A DNA stretch of 64,000 bases from Arthrobacter humicola. Its GTDB lineage: Bacteria; Actinomycetota; Actinomycetes; Actinomycetales; Micrococcaceae. The stretch lies in assembly GCF_022803015.1 (NCBI RefSeq), contig NZ_JAFKON010000006.1, forward strand, positions 186,001-250,000, given 5' to 3'. Under the pieces are notes generated by a model that did not search any database, was not told the origin of the DNA, and was given only the letters and a program-made list of their open reading frames with translations. How positions within the stretch are numbered: position 1 is the stretch's first letter; the number at the start of each line of letters is the position of its first letter. The translations under genes were made by a program, and so were the position numbers. Positions 39,245-48,441 of this stretch are shown here, one piece after another.

Positions 39245-39943
39245 ATGTCGCACATCCTGCTATTGACGAACAGCACGGGAACATCCGTGGACGTCCTGCC
39301 TGCTCTGGAACTGCTGAACCACCGGGTGCATATCCTTCCGGCCGAGCCCACTGCCCTGCTCGAGACCGACCCCTGCGACATCGTCCTGCTCGATGCCCGC
39401 AAGGACCTGGTCGGCGCACGTTCCCTCACCCAGCTGCTCAAGGCCACCGGCCTCAGCGCCCCGTTGATGCTGATCCTCACCGAGGGCGGCATGGCCGCGG
39501 TCTCCTCGGCGTGGGCCGTGGACGACATCCTCCTGGAATCCGCGGGCCCGGCAGAAGTCGAGGCCAGGATCCGGCTCGGCGTCGCGCGCGCCGTTCCGGA
39601 GAAGGAGGACGTGCCGACCGAAATCCGGGCCGCCGGCGTCGTGATTGACGAGGCCAGCTACACCGCACGGGTCAACGGCGCCGCGCTCAACCTGACCTTC
39701 AAGGAATTTGAGCTGCTGAAATACCTGGCCCAGCACCCCGGCCGGGTGTTCACCCGCCAGCAGCTGCTGACCGAAGTCTGGGGCTACGACTACTACGGCG
39801 GCACGCGCACCGTGGATGTCCACGTCCGGCGGCTGCGGGCCAAGCTGGGCGCCGACCACGAGAACCTGATCAGCACCGTCCGCAACGTCGGCTACCGCCT
39901 GACCCTGGTCCGCCAGCCCGAGGACGAACTGACCGAGGCCTGA
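39245..39943 (+). CDS. glnR: Nitrogen response regulator GlnR
   Basis: A 232-residue OmpR/PhoB-type regulator. The ATG at 39245 follows GGAGG. The N-terminal receiver-like domain reads [20 protein letters not shown] ... [16 protein letters not shown], the pattern of GlnR orphan regulators that act as dimers without phosphorylation; the winged helix is [20 protein letters not shown] ... [18 protein letters not shown]. Known GlnR proteins control ammonium assimilation genes. Adjacency to mshD matches the mycobacterial order. An orphan with no kinase nearby, as expected. Confidence 0.92.
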   Translation: MSHILLLTNSTGTSVDVLPALELLNHRVHILPAEPTALLETDPCDIVLLDARKDLVGARSLTQLLKATGLSAPLMLILTEGGMAAVSSAWAVDDILLESAGPAEVEARIRLGVARAVPEKEDVPTEIRAAGVVIDEASYTARVNGAALNLTFKEFELLKYLAQHPGRVFTRQQLLTEVWGYDYYGGTRTVDVHVRRLRAKLGADHENLISTVRNVGYRLTLVRQPEDELTEA

Positions 39944-40007
39944 GCGCCACGGCCGCCACGACGCGGCGGCGCCGGTACGCAGGAACTGTACACAAGCACT
40001 GAACGCA

Positions 40008-40046
40008 GAAGGCCCCGGACTCTGGAATCCAGAGTCCGGGGCCTTC
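40008..40046 (+). terminator. Terminator downstream of glnR
   Basis: GAAGGCCCCGGACTCTGGA and its complement TCCAGAGTCCGGGGCCTTC form a long perfect stem (effective loop about 5-7 bases) ending CTTC. The remaining gap to mshD (39944-40253, 310 bases in all) holds the 10-base direct repeats ACTTCTCAGT at 40072 and 40092 and the mshD -10; I see no gene in it. Confidence 0.85.
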
Positions 40047-40241
40047 ATGGTGCACCAAACCATCGGCACAAACTTCTCAGTATCTAGCAGTACTTCTCAG
40101 TGGAGGACATACGGGTCGAACGTATCGAGGCCACCCCAGTGGTGGATCCCCCTCGCATCTGGCTCAACGCCGGACGAGATAACGACTATACGGGGCCGTC
40201 CGCAGTTCGACAAAATCGGCCGCTGACCCCCATGCACCCGA

Positions 40242-40247
40242 TAGCCT
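40242..40247 (+). promoter_or_regulatory. Possible leaderless -10 of mshD
   Basis: TAGCCT, six bases (TGCACC), then ATG at 40254. The competing downstream ATG 40305 has a good ribosome-binding site, so this is less certain than the others. Confidence 0.4.
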
Positions 40248-40253
40248 TGCACC

Positions 40254-41276
40254 ATGAGCCCTGCGCACCCGGAAAACTGGCCCGTACACACTGAAAAAGG
40301 AACCATGGACGCCGCGCTGCTGCGGGACGTCGCCGCCCTTGTCGCCGCGGCGGAAGAGTCCGACGGCAATCCGCCGCTGTCCGAACAGACCCTTGTCACG
40401 CTGCGCGCCGGCGATACGGGCGAGCACTCGGTGCTTGCCCTGGCCCTCTATGCCCCTGACGACAAGTTGGATCCCGCGACGGCGCAGGACCTGGCCGGCG
40501 TCGCCGTCGTCATCGAGGAGCCCGACGGCACCGGCATCCTCGAGGTCGCCGTCCATCCCAGCTACCGCAACCAGGGCGTGGGCGACCGCCTGCTGGGCGA
40601 ACTGAAGACCGTCCGCGGCTTCGCCGGCCTGAAAGCCTGGTCCCACGGAAACCACGAGGCCGCGGCCGACCTCGCAGCCCGCTACGGCTACGGCGCCGTG
40701 CGTGAGCTGTGGAAGATGCGGTTGATGACGGCGGCAGCGGCCCTGCCGGAGGCGCACCTCCCGGACGGCGTACAGCTCCGCACCTTCGTGCCCGGACGGG
40801 ACGAGGACGGCTGGCTGGCCGCAAACAAGGCCGCTTTCGCCCACCACCCGGAGCAAGGCAACATGACGCGGGCCGATCTGGACGCCCGGATGGCCGAACC
40901 GTGGTTTGATCCCGCGGGCTTCCTGCTGGCCGTCGACCCGGCGGACCGGATCCTGGGATTCCATTGGACCAAGGTGCACCCCCGGCACGGCGACCACCCC
41001 GCAATGGGCGAGGTCTACGTGGTGGGCGTGACCCCCGACGCCCAGGGGTCCGGGCTCGGCAAGGCCCTCACGGTCGCCGGCATCAGGCATCTCCAGGGCC
41101 TGGGGCTCCGCGCCGTCATGCTCTACGTCGATGCCGACAACACCCCCGCCGTCGCCCTCTACCGCCGGCTCGGATTCACCCGCTGGGATGTCGATGTGAT
41201 GTACGCGCCGCTGCCGCAGCAGCCAGCACAGGCCGCCGCTGCCGCGCCGGACGGCGTTAGTCAAGTCGGCGGATAA
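40254..41276 (+). CDS. mshD: Mycothiol synthase
   Basis: MshD transfers acetyl from acetyl-CoA to the cysteine amine of Cys-GlcN-Ins, the last step of mycothiol synthesis, the actinobacterial glutathione analogue. The 340-residue protein has two GNAT domains; the C-terminal active one reads GEVYVVGVTPDAQGSGLGKA and DADNTPAVALYRRLGFTRW. I use ATG 40254 because it resembles the start of known enzymes; ATG 40305 with AAAGGAACC upstream (323 residues) is a real alternative. Downstream is ppk. Confidence 0.92.
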   Translation: MSPAHPENWPVHTEKGTMDAALLRDVAALVAAAEESDGNPPLSEQTLVTLRAGDTGEHSVLALALYAPDDKLDPATAQDLAGVAVVIEEPDGTGILEVAVHPSYRNQGVGDRLLGELKTVRGFAGLKAWSHGNHEAAADLAARYGYGAVRELWKMRLMTAAAALPEAHLPDGVQLRTFVPGRDEDGWLAANKAAFAHHPEQGNMTRADLDARMAEPWFDPAGFLLAVDPADRILGFHWTKVHPRHGDHPAMGEVYVVGVTPDAQGSGLGKALTVAGIRHLQGLGLRAVMLYVDADNTPAVALYRRLGFTRWDVDVMYAPLPQQPAQAAAAAPDGVSQVGG

Positions 41277-41365
41277 CCGTCCCGGCCCGGGCCGAAACCT
41301 GGGGTCATCCGGCCACGATTGCTTGTAAGGTTGAAGCTACATCGCGCCAGCATTGAGGAGACACC

Positions 41366-43630
41366 ATGCCACGGGATACCGCCCGGACATCCACGTCTGA
41401 ACCAGCAACGCCGGAAAAGGGGGCGCGTCCGGTACGTGCCCGCTTTGGCTCCTCCGAAGTGCCGGCCTCGCGCGCCACGCAGGACCGGATCGATATTCCG
41501 GAGTTCGCGCCGAACCCGGAACCGGAAGGCGACATCCGCCCCGACCGGTTCCTGGACCGGGAACTGAGCTGGCTTGCGTTCAACGCGCGGGTCCTGGAAT
41601 TGGCCGAGGACCCCAACTTGTACCTGCTGGAGCGGGTCAGCTTCCTGTCCATCTTCGCCTCCAACCTGGACGAGTTCTTCATGGTCCGGGTGGCCGGGCT
41701 GAAGCGGCGGATCGCCACGGGGCTCGCCGTCCCCTCCCCTGCCGGGCTGAGCCCCATGCAGGTCCTGGAGCAGATCGGCGAGGAGGCCCACCGGCTGCAG
41801 CAGCGCCACGCCCGGGTCTACGCCGAACAGATCCGTCCGGCGCTGGCCTATGAGCACATCCACCTGATGCACTGGGAGGAACTCGACTCGCAGGCCAAGG
41901 ACCAGCTCAGCGCCATGTTCGCGGAAAAAGTTTTCCCGATCCTGACGCCGCTGGCCGTGGACCCGGCGCACCCGTTCCCCTACATCTCCGGGCTGTCCCT
42001 GAACCTCGCCGTAGTGGTCCGCAACCCGGTCAGCGACAAGGAGCTCTTCGCCCGTGTCAAGGTCCCTGACCAGCTCCCGCGCCTGATCTCCATCGACGGC
42101 GCCCGCGCCGGCTCCGTCCCGGGACGGGTGGCACGGTTCATCGCGCTCGAAGAAGTGATCGCCGTGCACCTGGACCAGCTGTTCGCCGGCATGGAGGTCC
42201 TGGAACACCACATCTTCCGCGTGACCCGCAACGAGGACGTCGAGGTCGAAGAGGACGACGCCGAAAACCTGCTGCAGGCCTTGGAGAAGGAACTCCTGCG
42301 CCGCCGGTTCGGCCCGCCCGTCCGCCTTGAGGTCACCAATGACATCAACCCGAACATCCGTGCCCTGCTGATCCGCGAGCTCGGCGTCGAGGAATCCGAG
42401 GTCTACTCCGTGCCGGCGCCGCTGGACCTGCGCGGACTCTCGGTGATTGCAGGGATCGACCGGGCGGACCTGCACTACCCCAAGCACGTCCCGCACACCT
42501 CGCGCTACCTCAACGAATCGGAAACGTCCAAGGCGGCCAACGTCTTTGCCGCCATGCGGCGACGGGACATCCTCCTGCACCACCCGTATGACTCCTTCTC
42601 CACGTCGGTCCAGGCGTTCCTGGAACAGGCAGCCGCGGACCCCAAAGTCCAGGCCATCAAACAGACCCTGTACCGCACGTCCGGTGACTCCCCGATTGTC
42701 GATGCCCTGATTGACGCCGCCGAGGCCGGCAAGCAGGTCCTGGCGCTCGTGGAGATCAAGGCGCGCTTTGACGAGCAGGCGAACATCTCCTGGGCCCGGA
42801 AACTGGAACAGGCAGGCGTCCATGTGGTGTACGGCATCGTGGGGCTCAAGACCCACTGCAAGCTCTCCCTCGTGGTCCGCCAGGAAGTGGACGGCCTGCG
42901 CCGCTACTGCCACATCGGCACTGGCAACTACCACCCCCGCACGGCCCGCTACTACGAGGATCTGGGCCTGCTGACGGCGAACGAACAGGTCGGCGAAGAC
43001 CTTTCGAAGCTGTTCAACCAGCTCTCCGGCTACGCGCCGAAGTCCACGTTCAAGAGGCTGCTCGTGGCGCCGCGCTCGGTCCGTTCCGGGCTGATCGACA
43101 GGATCGAAACCGAGATCAGGAACGCCCGGGCCGGCATCCCCGCCCGCGTCCAGATCAAGGTCAATTCGATGGTGGACGAAGCCATCATCGATTCCCTGTA
43201 CCGCGCGTCCCAGGCCGGAGTGCAGGTGGATGTCATTGTCCGCGGCATCTGCTCCCTGCGGCCCGGCGTTCCCGGCCTGAGCGAGAACATCACGGTCCGC
43301 TCCGTGCTGGGCCGCTTCCTGGAACACTCCCGCGTCTTCGCGTTCGCCAATGCCGGCGACCCGGTGGTTTACATCGGCTCGGCCGACATGATGCACCGCA
43401 ACCTCGACCGCCGGGTTGAAGCCCTCGTGCAGCTGACGAGCGGCGACGACACGAGCTATGTCCTGGACTTGCTCAACCGCTACATGGTGCCCGAAACGGC
43501 GAGTTGGCATTTGGACAAGCAGGGTGAATGGACCCGCCACCACCTGGCGGAAGACGGCCAGGACCTCAAGGACGTGCAGTCCTGGCTGCTCGCCTCCCGC
43601 TCGCGCCAGCGCTCGACCAGCCTGCGGTAG
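41366..43630 (+). CDS. ppk: Polyphosphate kinase 1
   Basis: PPK1 reversibly transfers the gamma-phosphate of ATP to long-chain polyphosphate. The 754-residue protein has GAGGAG before its ATG. After a variable N-terminus (about 55 residues) come the N domain ([19 protein letters not shown]), head domain, and the two phospholipase D-like C domains; the autophosphorylated His lies in [14 protein letters not shown], and [20 protein letters not shown] is the second conserved block. Polyphosphate links phosphate storage and stress. mutT1 follows within a few bases, as in mycobacteria. Confidence 0.95.
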   Translation: MPRDTARTSTSEPATPEKGARPVRARFGSSEVPASRATQDRIDIPEFAPNPEPEGDIRPDRFLDRELSWLAFNARVLELAEDPNLYLLERVSFLSIFASNLDEFFMVRVAGLKRRIATGLAVPSPAGLSPMQVLEQIGEEAHRLQQRHARVYAEQIRPALAYEHIHLMHWEELDSQAKDQLSAMFAEKVFPILTPLAVDPAHPFPYISGLSLNLAVVVRNPVSDKELFARVKVPDQLPRLISIDGARAGSVPGRVARFIALEEVIAVHLDQLFAGMEVLEHHIFRVTRNEDVEVEEDDAENLLQALEKELLRRRFGPPVRLEVTNDINPNIRALLIRELGVEESEVYSVPAPLDLRGLSVIAGIDRADLHYPKHVPHTSRYLNESETSKAANVFAAMRRRDILLHHPYDSFSTSVQAFLEQAAADPKVQAIKQTLYRTSGDSPIVDALIDAAEAGKQVLALVEIKARFDEQANISWARKLEQAGVHVVYGIVGLKTHCKLSLVVRQEVDGLRRYCHIGTGNYHPRTARYYEDLGLLTANEQVGEDLSKLFNQLSGYAPKSTFKRLLVAPRSVRSGLIDRIETEIRNARAGIPARVQIKVNSMVDEAIIDSLYRASQAGVQVDVIVRGICSLRPGVPGLSENITVRSVLGRFLEHSRVFAFANAGDPVVYIGSADMMHRNLDRRVEALVQLTSGDDTSYVLDLLNRYMVPETASWHLDKQGEWTRHHLAEDGQDLKDVQSWLLASRSRQRSTSLR

Positions 43631-43635
43631 GGATC

Positions 43636-44619
43636 GTGAGTGTGAGCAGCGATGCACTGGTTGCGGACCAGGCTGACCAACCCGGTGAAGAGGTTTCCGT
43701 CACGGCGGCGGGCGCCATCCCGTGGCGCCTCAATTCGGTAAACAAGGACCAGCTCGAGGTCCTGCTGATCCACCGTCCGCGGTATGACGACTGGTCCTGG
43801 CCGAAGGGCAAAATCGACGCCGGCGAGACCATCCCGGAGTGCGCCGTGCGCGAGGTGGAGGAGGAGATCGGGCTCACCGCCCCCCTGGGGATCCCGCTCC
43901 CGCCCATCCACTACCATGTGGCGGCCGGGCTGAAGGTGGTCCACTACTGGGCCGTCGACGTCGACGGCGCCGCCTTGATCCCGGACGGCACGGAAGTCGA
44001 CAGCGTCATGTGGTGCCCGCCCGAGAAGGCCGCCCGCCTCCTGAGCAACCCGAGCGACATCGAGCCGCTGCAGCACCTGGTGAACGCCCACGACCGCGGG
44101 GAGCTGGCGACCTGGCCGCTGCTGATCGTGCGCCACGCGAAGGCCAAGCCCCGCTCGTCCTGGTCCAAGGCCGAGGGCGACCGTCCGCTGGCCGCCACCG
44201 GCATGCGGCAGGCGCAGTCGGTGGGGCGGCTCCTGCAGGCGTGGAAGCCCGCGCGGATCGTTTCAAGCCCGTGGCTGCGGTGCGTGGCCACCATCGCACC
44301 CTACGCCAAGGCGGCCGACGCCAAGGTCAAGCTCAACGAGGCCCTCACCGAGCACCGGCACAGCCGCAGCCCGCACAAGACGGCAGCCGTCGTCGAGGGA
44401 TTGTTCGACAAGCAGCGGGCCGTGGCGCTGTGTACGCACCGTCCGGCCCTGCCCACGGTCCTGAAGCAACTCGCGAAGCACATGAACTCCCGGCTGCGGG
44501 ACCTGCTGCCGTCCTCGGACCCGTTCCTGGCGCCGGGCGAGATCGTGGTCTGCCACGTCGCCCGCGGCAGCAAGAAAAAAGTGGTCGCGGTGGAGCGGTT
44601 CAAGCCGTTCGACGACTGA
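43636..44619 (+). CDS. mutT1: MutT1-like NUDIX hydrolase with histidine phosphatase domain
   Basis: A two-domain protein of about 327 residues. The NUDIX box GKIDAGETIPECAVREVEEE (followed by IGL) is in the N-terminal half; the C-terminal half is a SixA-like phosphatase with its RHG-type motif as LLIVRHAKAKPRSSW and a later His (ALCTHRPALP). The mycobacterial MutT1 with this architecture hydrolyses 8-oxo-(d)GTP and diadenosine polyphosphates. The start is GTG 43636, or GTG 43642, which is better spaced from AGGGA; both begin just after the ppk stop, suggesting an operon. Confidence 0.88.
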   Translation: MSVSSDALVADQADQPGEEVSVTAAGAIPWRLNSVNKDQLEVLLIHRPRYDDWSWPKGKIDAGETIPECAVREVEEEIGLTAPLGIPLPPIHYHVAAGLKVVHYWAVDVDGAALIPDGTEVDSVMWCPPEKAARLLSNPSDIEPLQHLVNAHDRGELATWPLLIVRHAKAKPRSSWSKAEGDRPLAATGMRQAQSVGRLLQAWKPARIVSSPWLRCVATIAPYAKAADAKVKLNEALTEHRHSRSPHKTAAVVEGLFDKQRAVALCTHRPALPTVLKQLAKHMNSRLRDLLPSSDPFLAPGEIVVCHVARGSKKKVVAVERFKPFDD

Positions 44620-44651
44620 GGTCCTTGACCCCGGGGGCCCCCAAGCCTAGT

Positions 44652-44679
44652 TTGTATCAATAGCTTGATACATTACTGC
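44652..44679 (+). promoter_or_regulatory. GntR/YtrA-type operator and promoter
   Basis: TGTATCAA (44653-44660), TAGC, TTGATACA (44665-44672) is a perfect 8-bp inverted repeat. It overlaps a possible promoter (TTGTAT 44652-44657, 16 bases, TACTGC 44674-44679) just ahead of the membrane protein/GntR operon, and has the form of a YtrA-subfamily operator. Strong candidate for autorepression. Confidence 0.75.
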
Positions 44680-44697
44680 TGAATCTTGGGGGATTCC

Positions 44698-46344
44698 GTG
44701 CCGGTCCTGTTGAACGTGCCGCCGATGCTGTTGCTCGGCCCGGCGATCGCCGCCCTGCTGGTGTATGCCGTTCTGCGGTGGGTGATCTGGGCTCCCGGGA
44801 CCGGAACGTCGCCGCAGACAGTGTCGGAGCACGGGCTGTGGGTAGGTGTGATCGGCTGGCTCGCGAGCTCACTCCAGGGCGCCATGACCCTGGGCATCAT
44901 CCCGGCCAATCCGTCAGCGTCCGCCGTGGTGGGCGCCGACTCGATCATCCCGGCGCTGGCATGGCCCGTCCTGGGCTGCCTGGGCGTGCATGCCCTGGGA
45001 CAGGTCAGCTACCCGGGTCCGCGGCGAATGCGGCGGCAGGCCGTGCTGTCCGTGCGGCGCATCAAAGACTTCCTGCCCCGCAGGCTGGCATTGACCACGG
45101 CTGCGATCTTCGTCTCGGCTGCCGCGGCCATCGCCCGGACTGCCACGCTGCCCGGGTTCGCGGCCGTGGCTCCCACTACGGTCAGCGACGGCGCGTACGG
45201 CTACTACAACAGCGGCGGCGACGGCCGTATCCCCGGACCGGAGGTGGCCGCCTGGCTCGGCGGCGCCCTGCTGGTGCTGGCCGTCGGCACGTGGCTGGTT
45301 TTGTGGCTGATCGGCCGCCGCCGACAGCTGGAGTCCCTTGACGCGGCGGACAACGCTGTACTGCGGACCATCGCGATGAACCGGCTGCTGCGCACAGTGT
45401 CCACAGTGGCTGCCGGCTTGGCAGTCATCGCGGGGAACTTCGCGGCCCGTCCCGATCCGGCCCAGCAAACGGGATCGTGGACGAACTTCGCCGGCCTCGC
45501 GGCGACCGTGGTCCTGCTCGTGATGTGGTGGTGGCGGCCGCCTCGGCTTGCTTCCGCCGGGCTGGGCGTCCGGAACCGGCCGGAATCAGGGATCGCCACC
45601 GGCCGCCAGCACCCGGCCGCCAGGCTGGTCTCCTCACTTGGAGCGCTCCTGGGCCTCGCGGCCGCCGTGCCGCTGGTCGCCGGAGCCTTCCTCGCCCCCG
45701 TGATCATGGCGGCCGCCGGCTACGGACTTGCGGGACTCGTGGCCCTGATGGGCATCTGCGTCCTACTGGTCATCGCCGGAGGCGAGCTGGTCCTGCAGCG
45801 CAACTACGGATCGCCCGAGGCGCCGCGCACCTGGCCCCGGCAGCCGGTCAACGCCGCCCTGCTGACCACGGCGGTCCTGGCGCTGCTGGTCTTCCTGGCA
45901 GCCCTCGCCGTCACCACCGCGGGGCGGGCCCTGCTGGCCGAAGATTCCGGCTGGGTTCCGGTTGCGCTACTCACGGCCGGGACCTGCGTTGCCGCCCTGC
46001 CGGCGTTCCTCCGGGCCCGGTCCCGCCAGGGCATCCGCGACGCCCCGCGCGGTCTGGACGCCGCGCTGCGCGCCATCACTGTCCACCGCATCGTGCGGAC
46101 CGTCGCCGCAACCCTCACGGCCCAGGCCGGTGTCCTGCTGCTGACCCAGACCAACGCCTGGGCGGCGGTGTTCGGGTCGGACGCGTTCGGCGACGCCGTC
46201 GATCCGGCCGCCGGATCGTGGTGGCCCGCGACCCTGGCCGGCGCTGTCCTGGCCGCCAGTGCCGTGCTCATCGCCGTCGTCCCCGTGGGCGGCCTGGCCC
46301 GGAAGACCCCGGCTCCCCTGCCGCGGAAGGAAGTCGCCGCGTGA
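44698..46344 (+). CDS. Polytopic membrane protein, partner of GntR/YtrA regulator
   Basis: A 548-residue protein with about a dozen membrane helices. The GTG at 44698 has GGGGGA upstream; an in-frame TTG four codons earlier is less likely. No transporter motif is recognised. It looks duplicated: segments like AADNAVLRTIAMNRLLRTVS and GLDAALRAITVHRIVRTVAA recur about 230 residues apart, in the same context of following helices (inference). The stop overlaps the regulator's GTG by four bases. In YtrA-type loci the neighbours are usually membrane transport genes, but no ATPase is here. Confidence 0.85.
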   Translation: MPVLLNVPPMLLLGPAIAALLVYAVLRWVIWAPGTGTSPQTVSEHGLWVGVIGWLASSLQGAMTLGIIPANPSASAVVGADSIIPALAWPVLGCLGVHALGQVSYPGPRRMRRQAVLSVRRIKDFLPRRLALTTAAIFVSAAAAIARTATLPGFAAVAPTTVSDGAYGYYNSGGDGRIPGPEVAAWLGGALLVLAVGTWLVLWLIGRRRQLESLDAADNAVLRTIAMNRLLRTVSTVAAGLAVIAGNFAARPDPAQQTGSWTNFAGLAATVVLLVMWWWRPPRLASAGLGVRNRPESGIATGRQHPAARLVSSLGALLGLAAAVPLVAGAFLAPVIMAAAGYGLAGLVALMGICVLLVIAGGELVLQRNYGSPEAPRTWPRQPVNAALLTTAVLALLVFLAALAVTTAGRALLAEDSGWVPVALLTAGTCVAALPAFLRARSRQGIRDAPRGLDAALRAITVHRIVRTVAATLTAQAGVLLLTQTNAWAAVFGSDAFGDAVDPAAGSWWPATLAGAVLAASAVLIAVVPVGGLARKTPAPLPRKEVAA

Positions 46345-46742
46345 CGGCGGGCATCGCCATCAACCTGCGTTCGCCGGTTCCCCCCTTCGAGCAGATCCGG
46401 ACGCAGATCGCCTCCCTCATCAGCCTCGGGACGCTTGCAGCGGGAACCCGGCTGCCAACCGTCCGCAGCCTCGCGTCGGACTTGGGCCTCGCTGCCGGGA
46501 CAGTCGCGCGGGCCTACAAGGAACTCGAACTGGCCGGACTGGTCGAAACCCGGCGGCGCAACGGCACGGTGGTCGCCGGCAGCCAGCCGATCCTGCCCCC
46601 GCCCGCACCTCCCCCGGGCACGGTCCCGGTGGAGGTGATCGCCGCCGTCGACCGCTGCATTACGGAAGGCCGCACAGCCGGGCTCGACGACGCGGCACTG
46701 CTGGCGATCCTGCGGGCGAGGCAGGGCGGGTCACACAAATAA
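46341..46742 (+). CDS. GntR family regulator, YtrA subfamily
   Basis: A 133-residue regulator with the short GntR form. The helix-turn-helix reads VPPFEQIRTQIASLISLGTL then LPTVRSLASDLGLAAGTVAR and AYKELELAGLVETRRRNGT; only a short C-terminal dimerisation helix pair follows, as in YtrA. It starts at GTG within the stop of the membrane protein gene (GTGA overlap), preceded by GAAGGAAG. It most likely represses its own operon through the repeat at 44653-44672. Confidence 0.92.
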   Translation: MTAGIAINLRSPVPPFEQIRTQIASLISLGTLAAGTRLPTVRSLASDLGLAAGTVARAYKELELAGLVETRRRNGTVVAGSQPILPPPAPPPGTVPVEVIAAVDRCITEGRTAGLDDAALLAILRARQGGSHK

Positions 46743-46763
46743 GGAGAGCCGGCGAGTTCTCAG

Positions 46764-46769
46764 TAGACT
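46764..46769 (+). promoter_or_regulatory. Leaderless -10 of thyA
   Basis: TAGACT, six bases (GGAACG), then GTG at 46776. It lies after the GntR stop, so thyA has its own start of transcription. Confidence 0.55.
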
Positions 46770-46775
46770 GGAACG

Positions 46776-47579
46776 GTGAGCATCCCTACGCCCTATGAAG
46801 ACCTCCTGCGCGACGTCCTCGAGCACGGCACGCACAAATCGGACCGCACCGGCACCGGCACCCTGAGTGTTTTTGGCCGCCAGCTCCGCTTCGACCTGAG
46901 CAAGAGCTTCCCGCTGATCACCACCAAGCGGGTGCATTTCAAGTCCGTGGCGGTGGAGCTGCTCTGGTTCCTCCGCGGCGACACGAACGTCAAATGGATG
47001 CAGGACCAGGGCGTCACCATCTGGGACGAATGGGCCGACGCCGACGGCGAACTCGGTCCCGTTTACGGGGTCCAGTGGCGTTCCTGGCCCACGCCCGACG
47101 GCGGCCACATCGACCAGATCGCCGAACTCATCAAGAACCTGAAGTCCAACCCGGATTCGCGCCGGCACATCGTCTCGGCCTGGAACGTCTCCGAACTCAA
47201 GGACATGGCCCTGCCCCCATGCCACGCGTTCTTCCAGTTCTACGTGGCGGACGGCAAGCTTTCGTGCCAGCTGTACCAGCGGTCGGCGGACACCTTCCTG
47301 GGCGTGCCCTTCAACATCGCGTCCTACGCCTTGCTGACACGCATGATCGCGCAGCAGACCGGCCTGGAACCGGGCGAATTCGTCTGGACCGGCGGGGATG
47401 TCCACATCTACGACAACCACATGGACCAGGTCCTCAAGCAGCTCGCCCGCGAGCCCTACGACTACCCCCAGCTGAACATCACCCGCAAGCCGGACTCCAT
47501 CTTCGACTACACCCTCGAGGACTTCGAGGTGGTCGGCTACCAGCACCACCCGACGATTAAGGCCCCGATAGCCGTATGA
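46776..47579 (+). CDS. thyA: Thymidylate synthase
   Basis: ThyA converts dUMP to dTMP with methylene-tetrahydrofolate as carbon donor, yielding dihydrofolate. The 267-residue protein is complete: [20 protein letters not shown] near the N-terminus and the catalytic Cys in [12 protein letters not shown], followed by [20 protein letters not shown]. It starts at GTG. Its stop overlaps the dfrA ATG (ATGA), so the enzyme that regenerates its cofactor is translated with it. The window thus has the ThyA, not the ThyX, route here. Confidence 0.97.
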   Translation: MSIPTPYEDLLRDVLEHGTHKSDRTGTGTLSVFGRQLRFDLSKSFPLITTKRVHFKSVAVELLWFLRGDTNVKWMQDQGVTIWDEWADADGELGPVYGVQWRSWPTPDGGHIDQIAELIKNLKSNPDSRRHIVSAWNVSELKDMALPPCHAFFQFYVADGKLSCQLYQRSADTFLGVPFNIASYALLTRMIAQQTGLEPGEFVWTGGDVHIYDNHMDQVLKQLAREPYDYPQLNITRKPDSIFDYTLEDFEVVGYQHHPTIKAPIAV

Positions 47580-48169
47580 GCAACGACAACACCGCGGGCG
47601 TGCAGCCCGGCGATTTCACGGAGCAACTCCGAGCGTCCACCACTGGCCTCGGGCTCGTCTGGGCCCAGACCAGCACCGGGGTGATCGGCAAGGCCGGCGA
47701 CATGCCGTGGCACCTGCCCGAAGACATGTCGCACTTCAGCCGCCTCACCACCGGCCACCCGGTCATCATGGGACGCAAGACCTGGGAATCATTCCCGGAC
47801 AAGTACCGCCCCCTGCCCGACCGGACGAACATCGTCATCACCCGCCAGGCCGCCTGGCGGGACACCCCCGGCGCGGAAGGCGCCGTCGCGGTGGCGTCGC
47901 TCGATGACGCCTTGCTTGAATCCCAGTTCGTGGCCGGCCATGAGACCGTGTGGATCATCGGCGGCGGCGAAATCTTTGCCCAGTCTCTGGACCTTGCCGA
48001 CGTCGCCGTCGTCACCACCATCGACACCAGCGCCGAAGGGGACACCTTCGCTCCGGAACTCGGCTACGACTGGACCGTCTCGGCCAGCCTCCCGGCCAAC
48101 GGCTGGCTGACCTCCGCCAACGGCACCCGCTACCGGATCACGCTGTGGCGCCGGACGGAGGCCAAGTAA
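47576..48169 (+). CDS. folA: Dihydrofolate reductase
   Basis: DHFR reduces dihydrofolate, the product of ThyA, with NADPH. The 197-residue protein has a longer N-terminus than the family average (about 22 residues before GLGLVWAQ). Motifs include [17 protein letters not shown] (the Met20-loop region with the active-site acid), [12 protein letters not shown] and [12 protein letters not shown]. It overlaps thyA by four bases and the next small gene by one base, forming a three-gene unit. Confidence 0.95.
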   Translation: MSNDNTAGVQPGDFTEQLRASTTGLGLVWAQTSTGVIGKAGDMPWHLPEDMSHFSRLTTGHPVIMGRKTWESFPDKYRPLPDRTNIVITRQAAWRDTPGAEGAVAVASLDDALLESQFVAGHETVWIIGGGEIFAQSLDLADVAVVTTIDTSAEGDTFAPELGYDWTVSASLPANGWLTSANGTRYRITLWRRTEAK

Positions 48170-48396
48170 TGCTGAGGAAGCCAGAAACACTCTTTGTCCT
48201 GGGGTACATGCTCCTGCCCCTGCTCGCACTGCTCTCCGCGGTCGTGGGGCTGACCATGATCCTGGGCGGCAACAAGATCCTCGGGGCGATCGTGCTGGTG
48301 GTGGTGACCCAGGTCTTCACGTTCGGGGCGGTTTTCGCGCTGCGCCGGCGCAAGGCGGCACTGCTGGAAGAGCCCCGCGGCGACTATAACGCGTGA
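48169..48396 (+). CDS. Small two-helix membrane protein downstream of DHFR
   Basis: A 75-residue protein whose ATG shares a base with the DHFR stop (TAATG). It starts [20 protein letters not shown] and has two hydrophobic helices separated by GGNKILG, then a basic stretch (ALRRRKAALLEE). No function is recognised; the tight coupling to thyA-folA suggests a constitutively expressed membrane protein. Confidence 0.82.
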   Translation: MLRKPETLFVLGYMLLPLLALLSAVVGLTMILGGNKILGAIVLVVVTQVFTFGAVFALRRRKAALLEEPRGDYNA

Positions 48397-48429
48397 CGTA
48401 ACCGACTGCGCCGGGCGGGCCGCGAAGTC

Positions 48430-48435
48430 TAAACT
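48430..48435 (+). promoter_or_regulatory. Leaderless -10 of asd
   Basis: TAAACT, six bases (GGGCCC), then ATG at 48442; no ribosome-binding site. Confidence 0.55.
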
Positions 48436-48441
48436 GGGCCC

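Noticed and set aside
40100..40294. A 64-residue plus-strand frame before mshD
   Set aside because: Overlaps the mshD start, no ribosome-binding site or recognisable composition.
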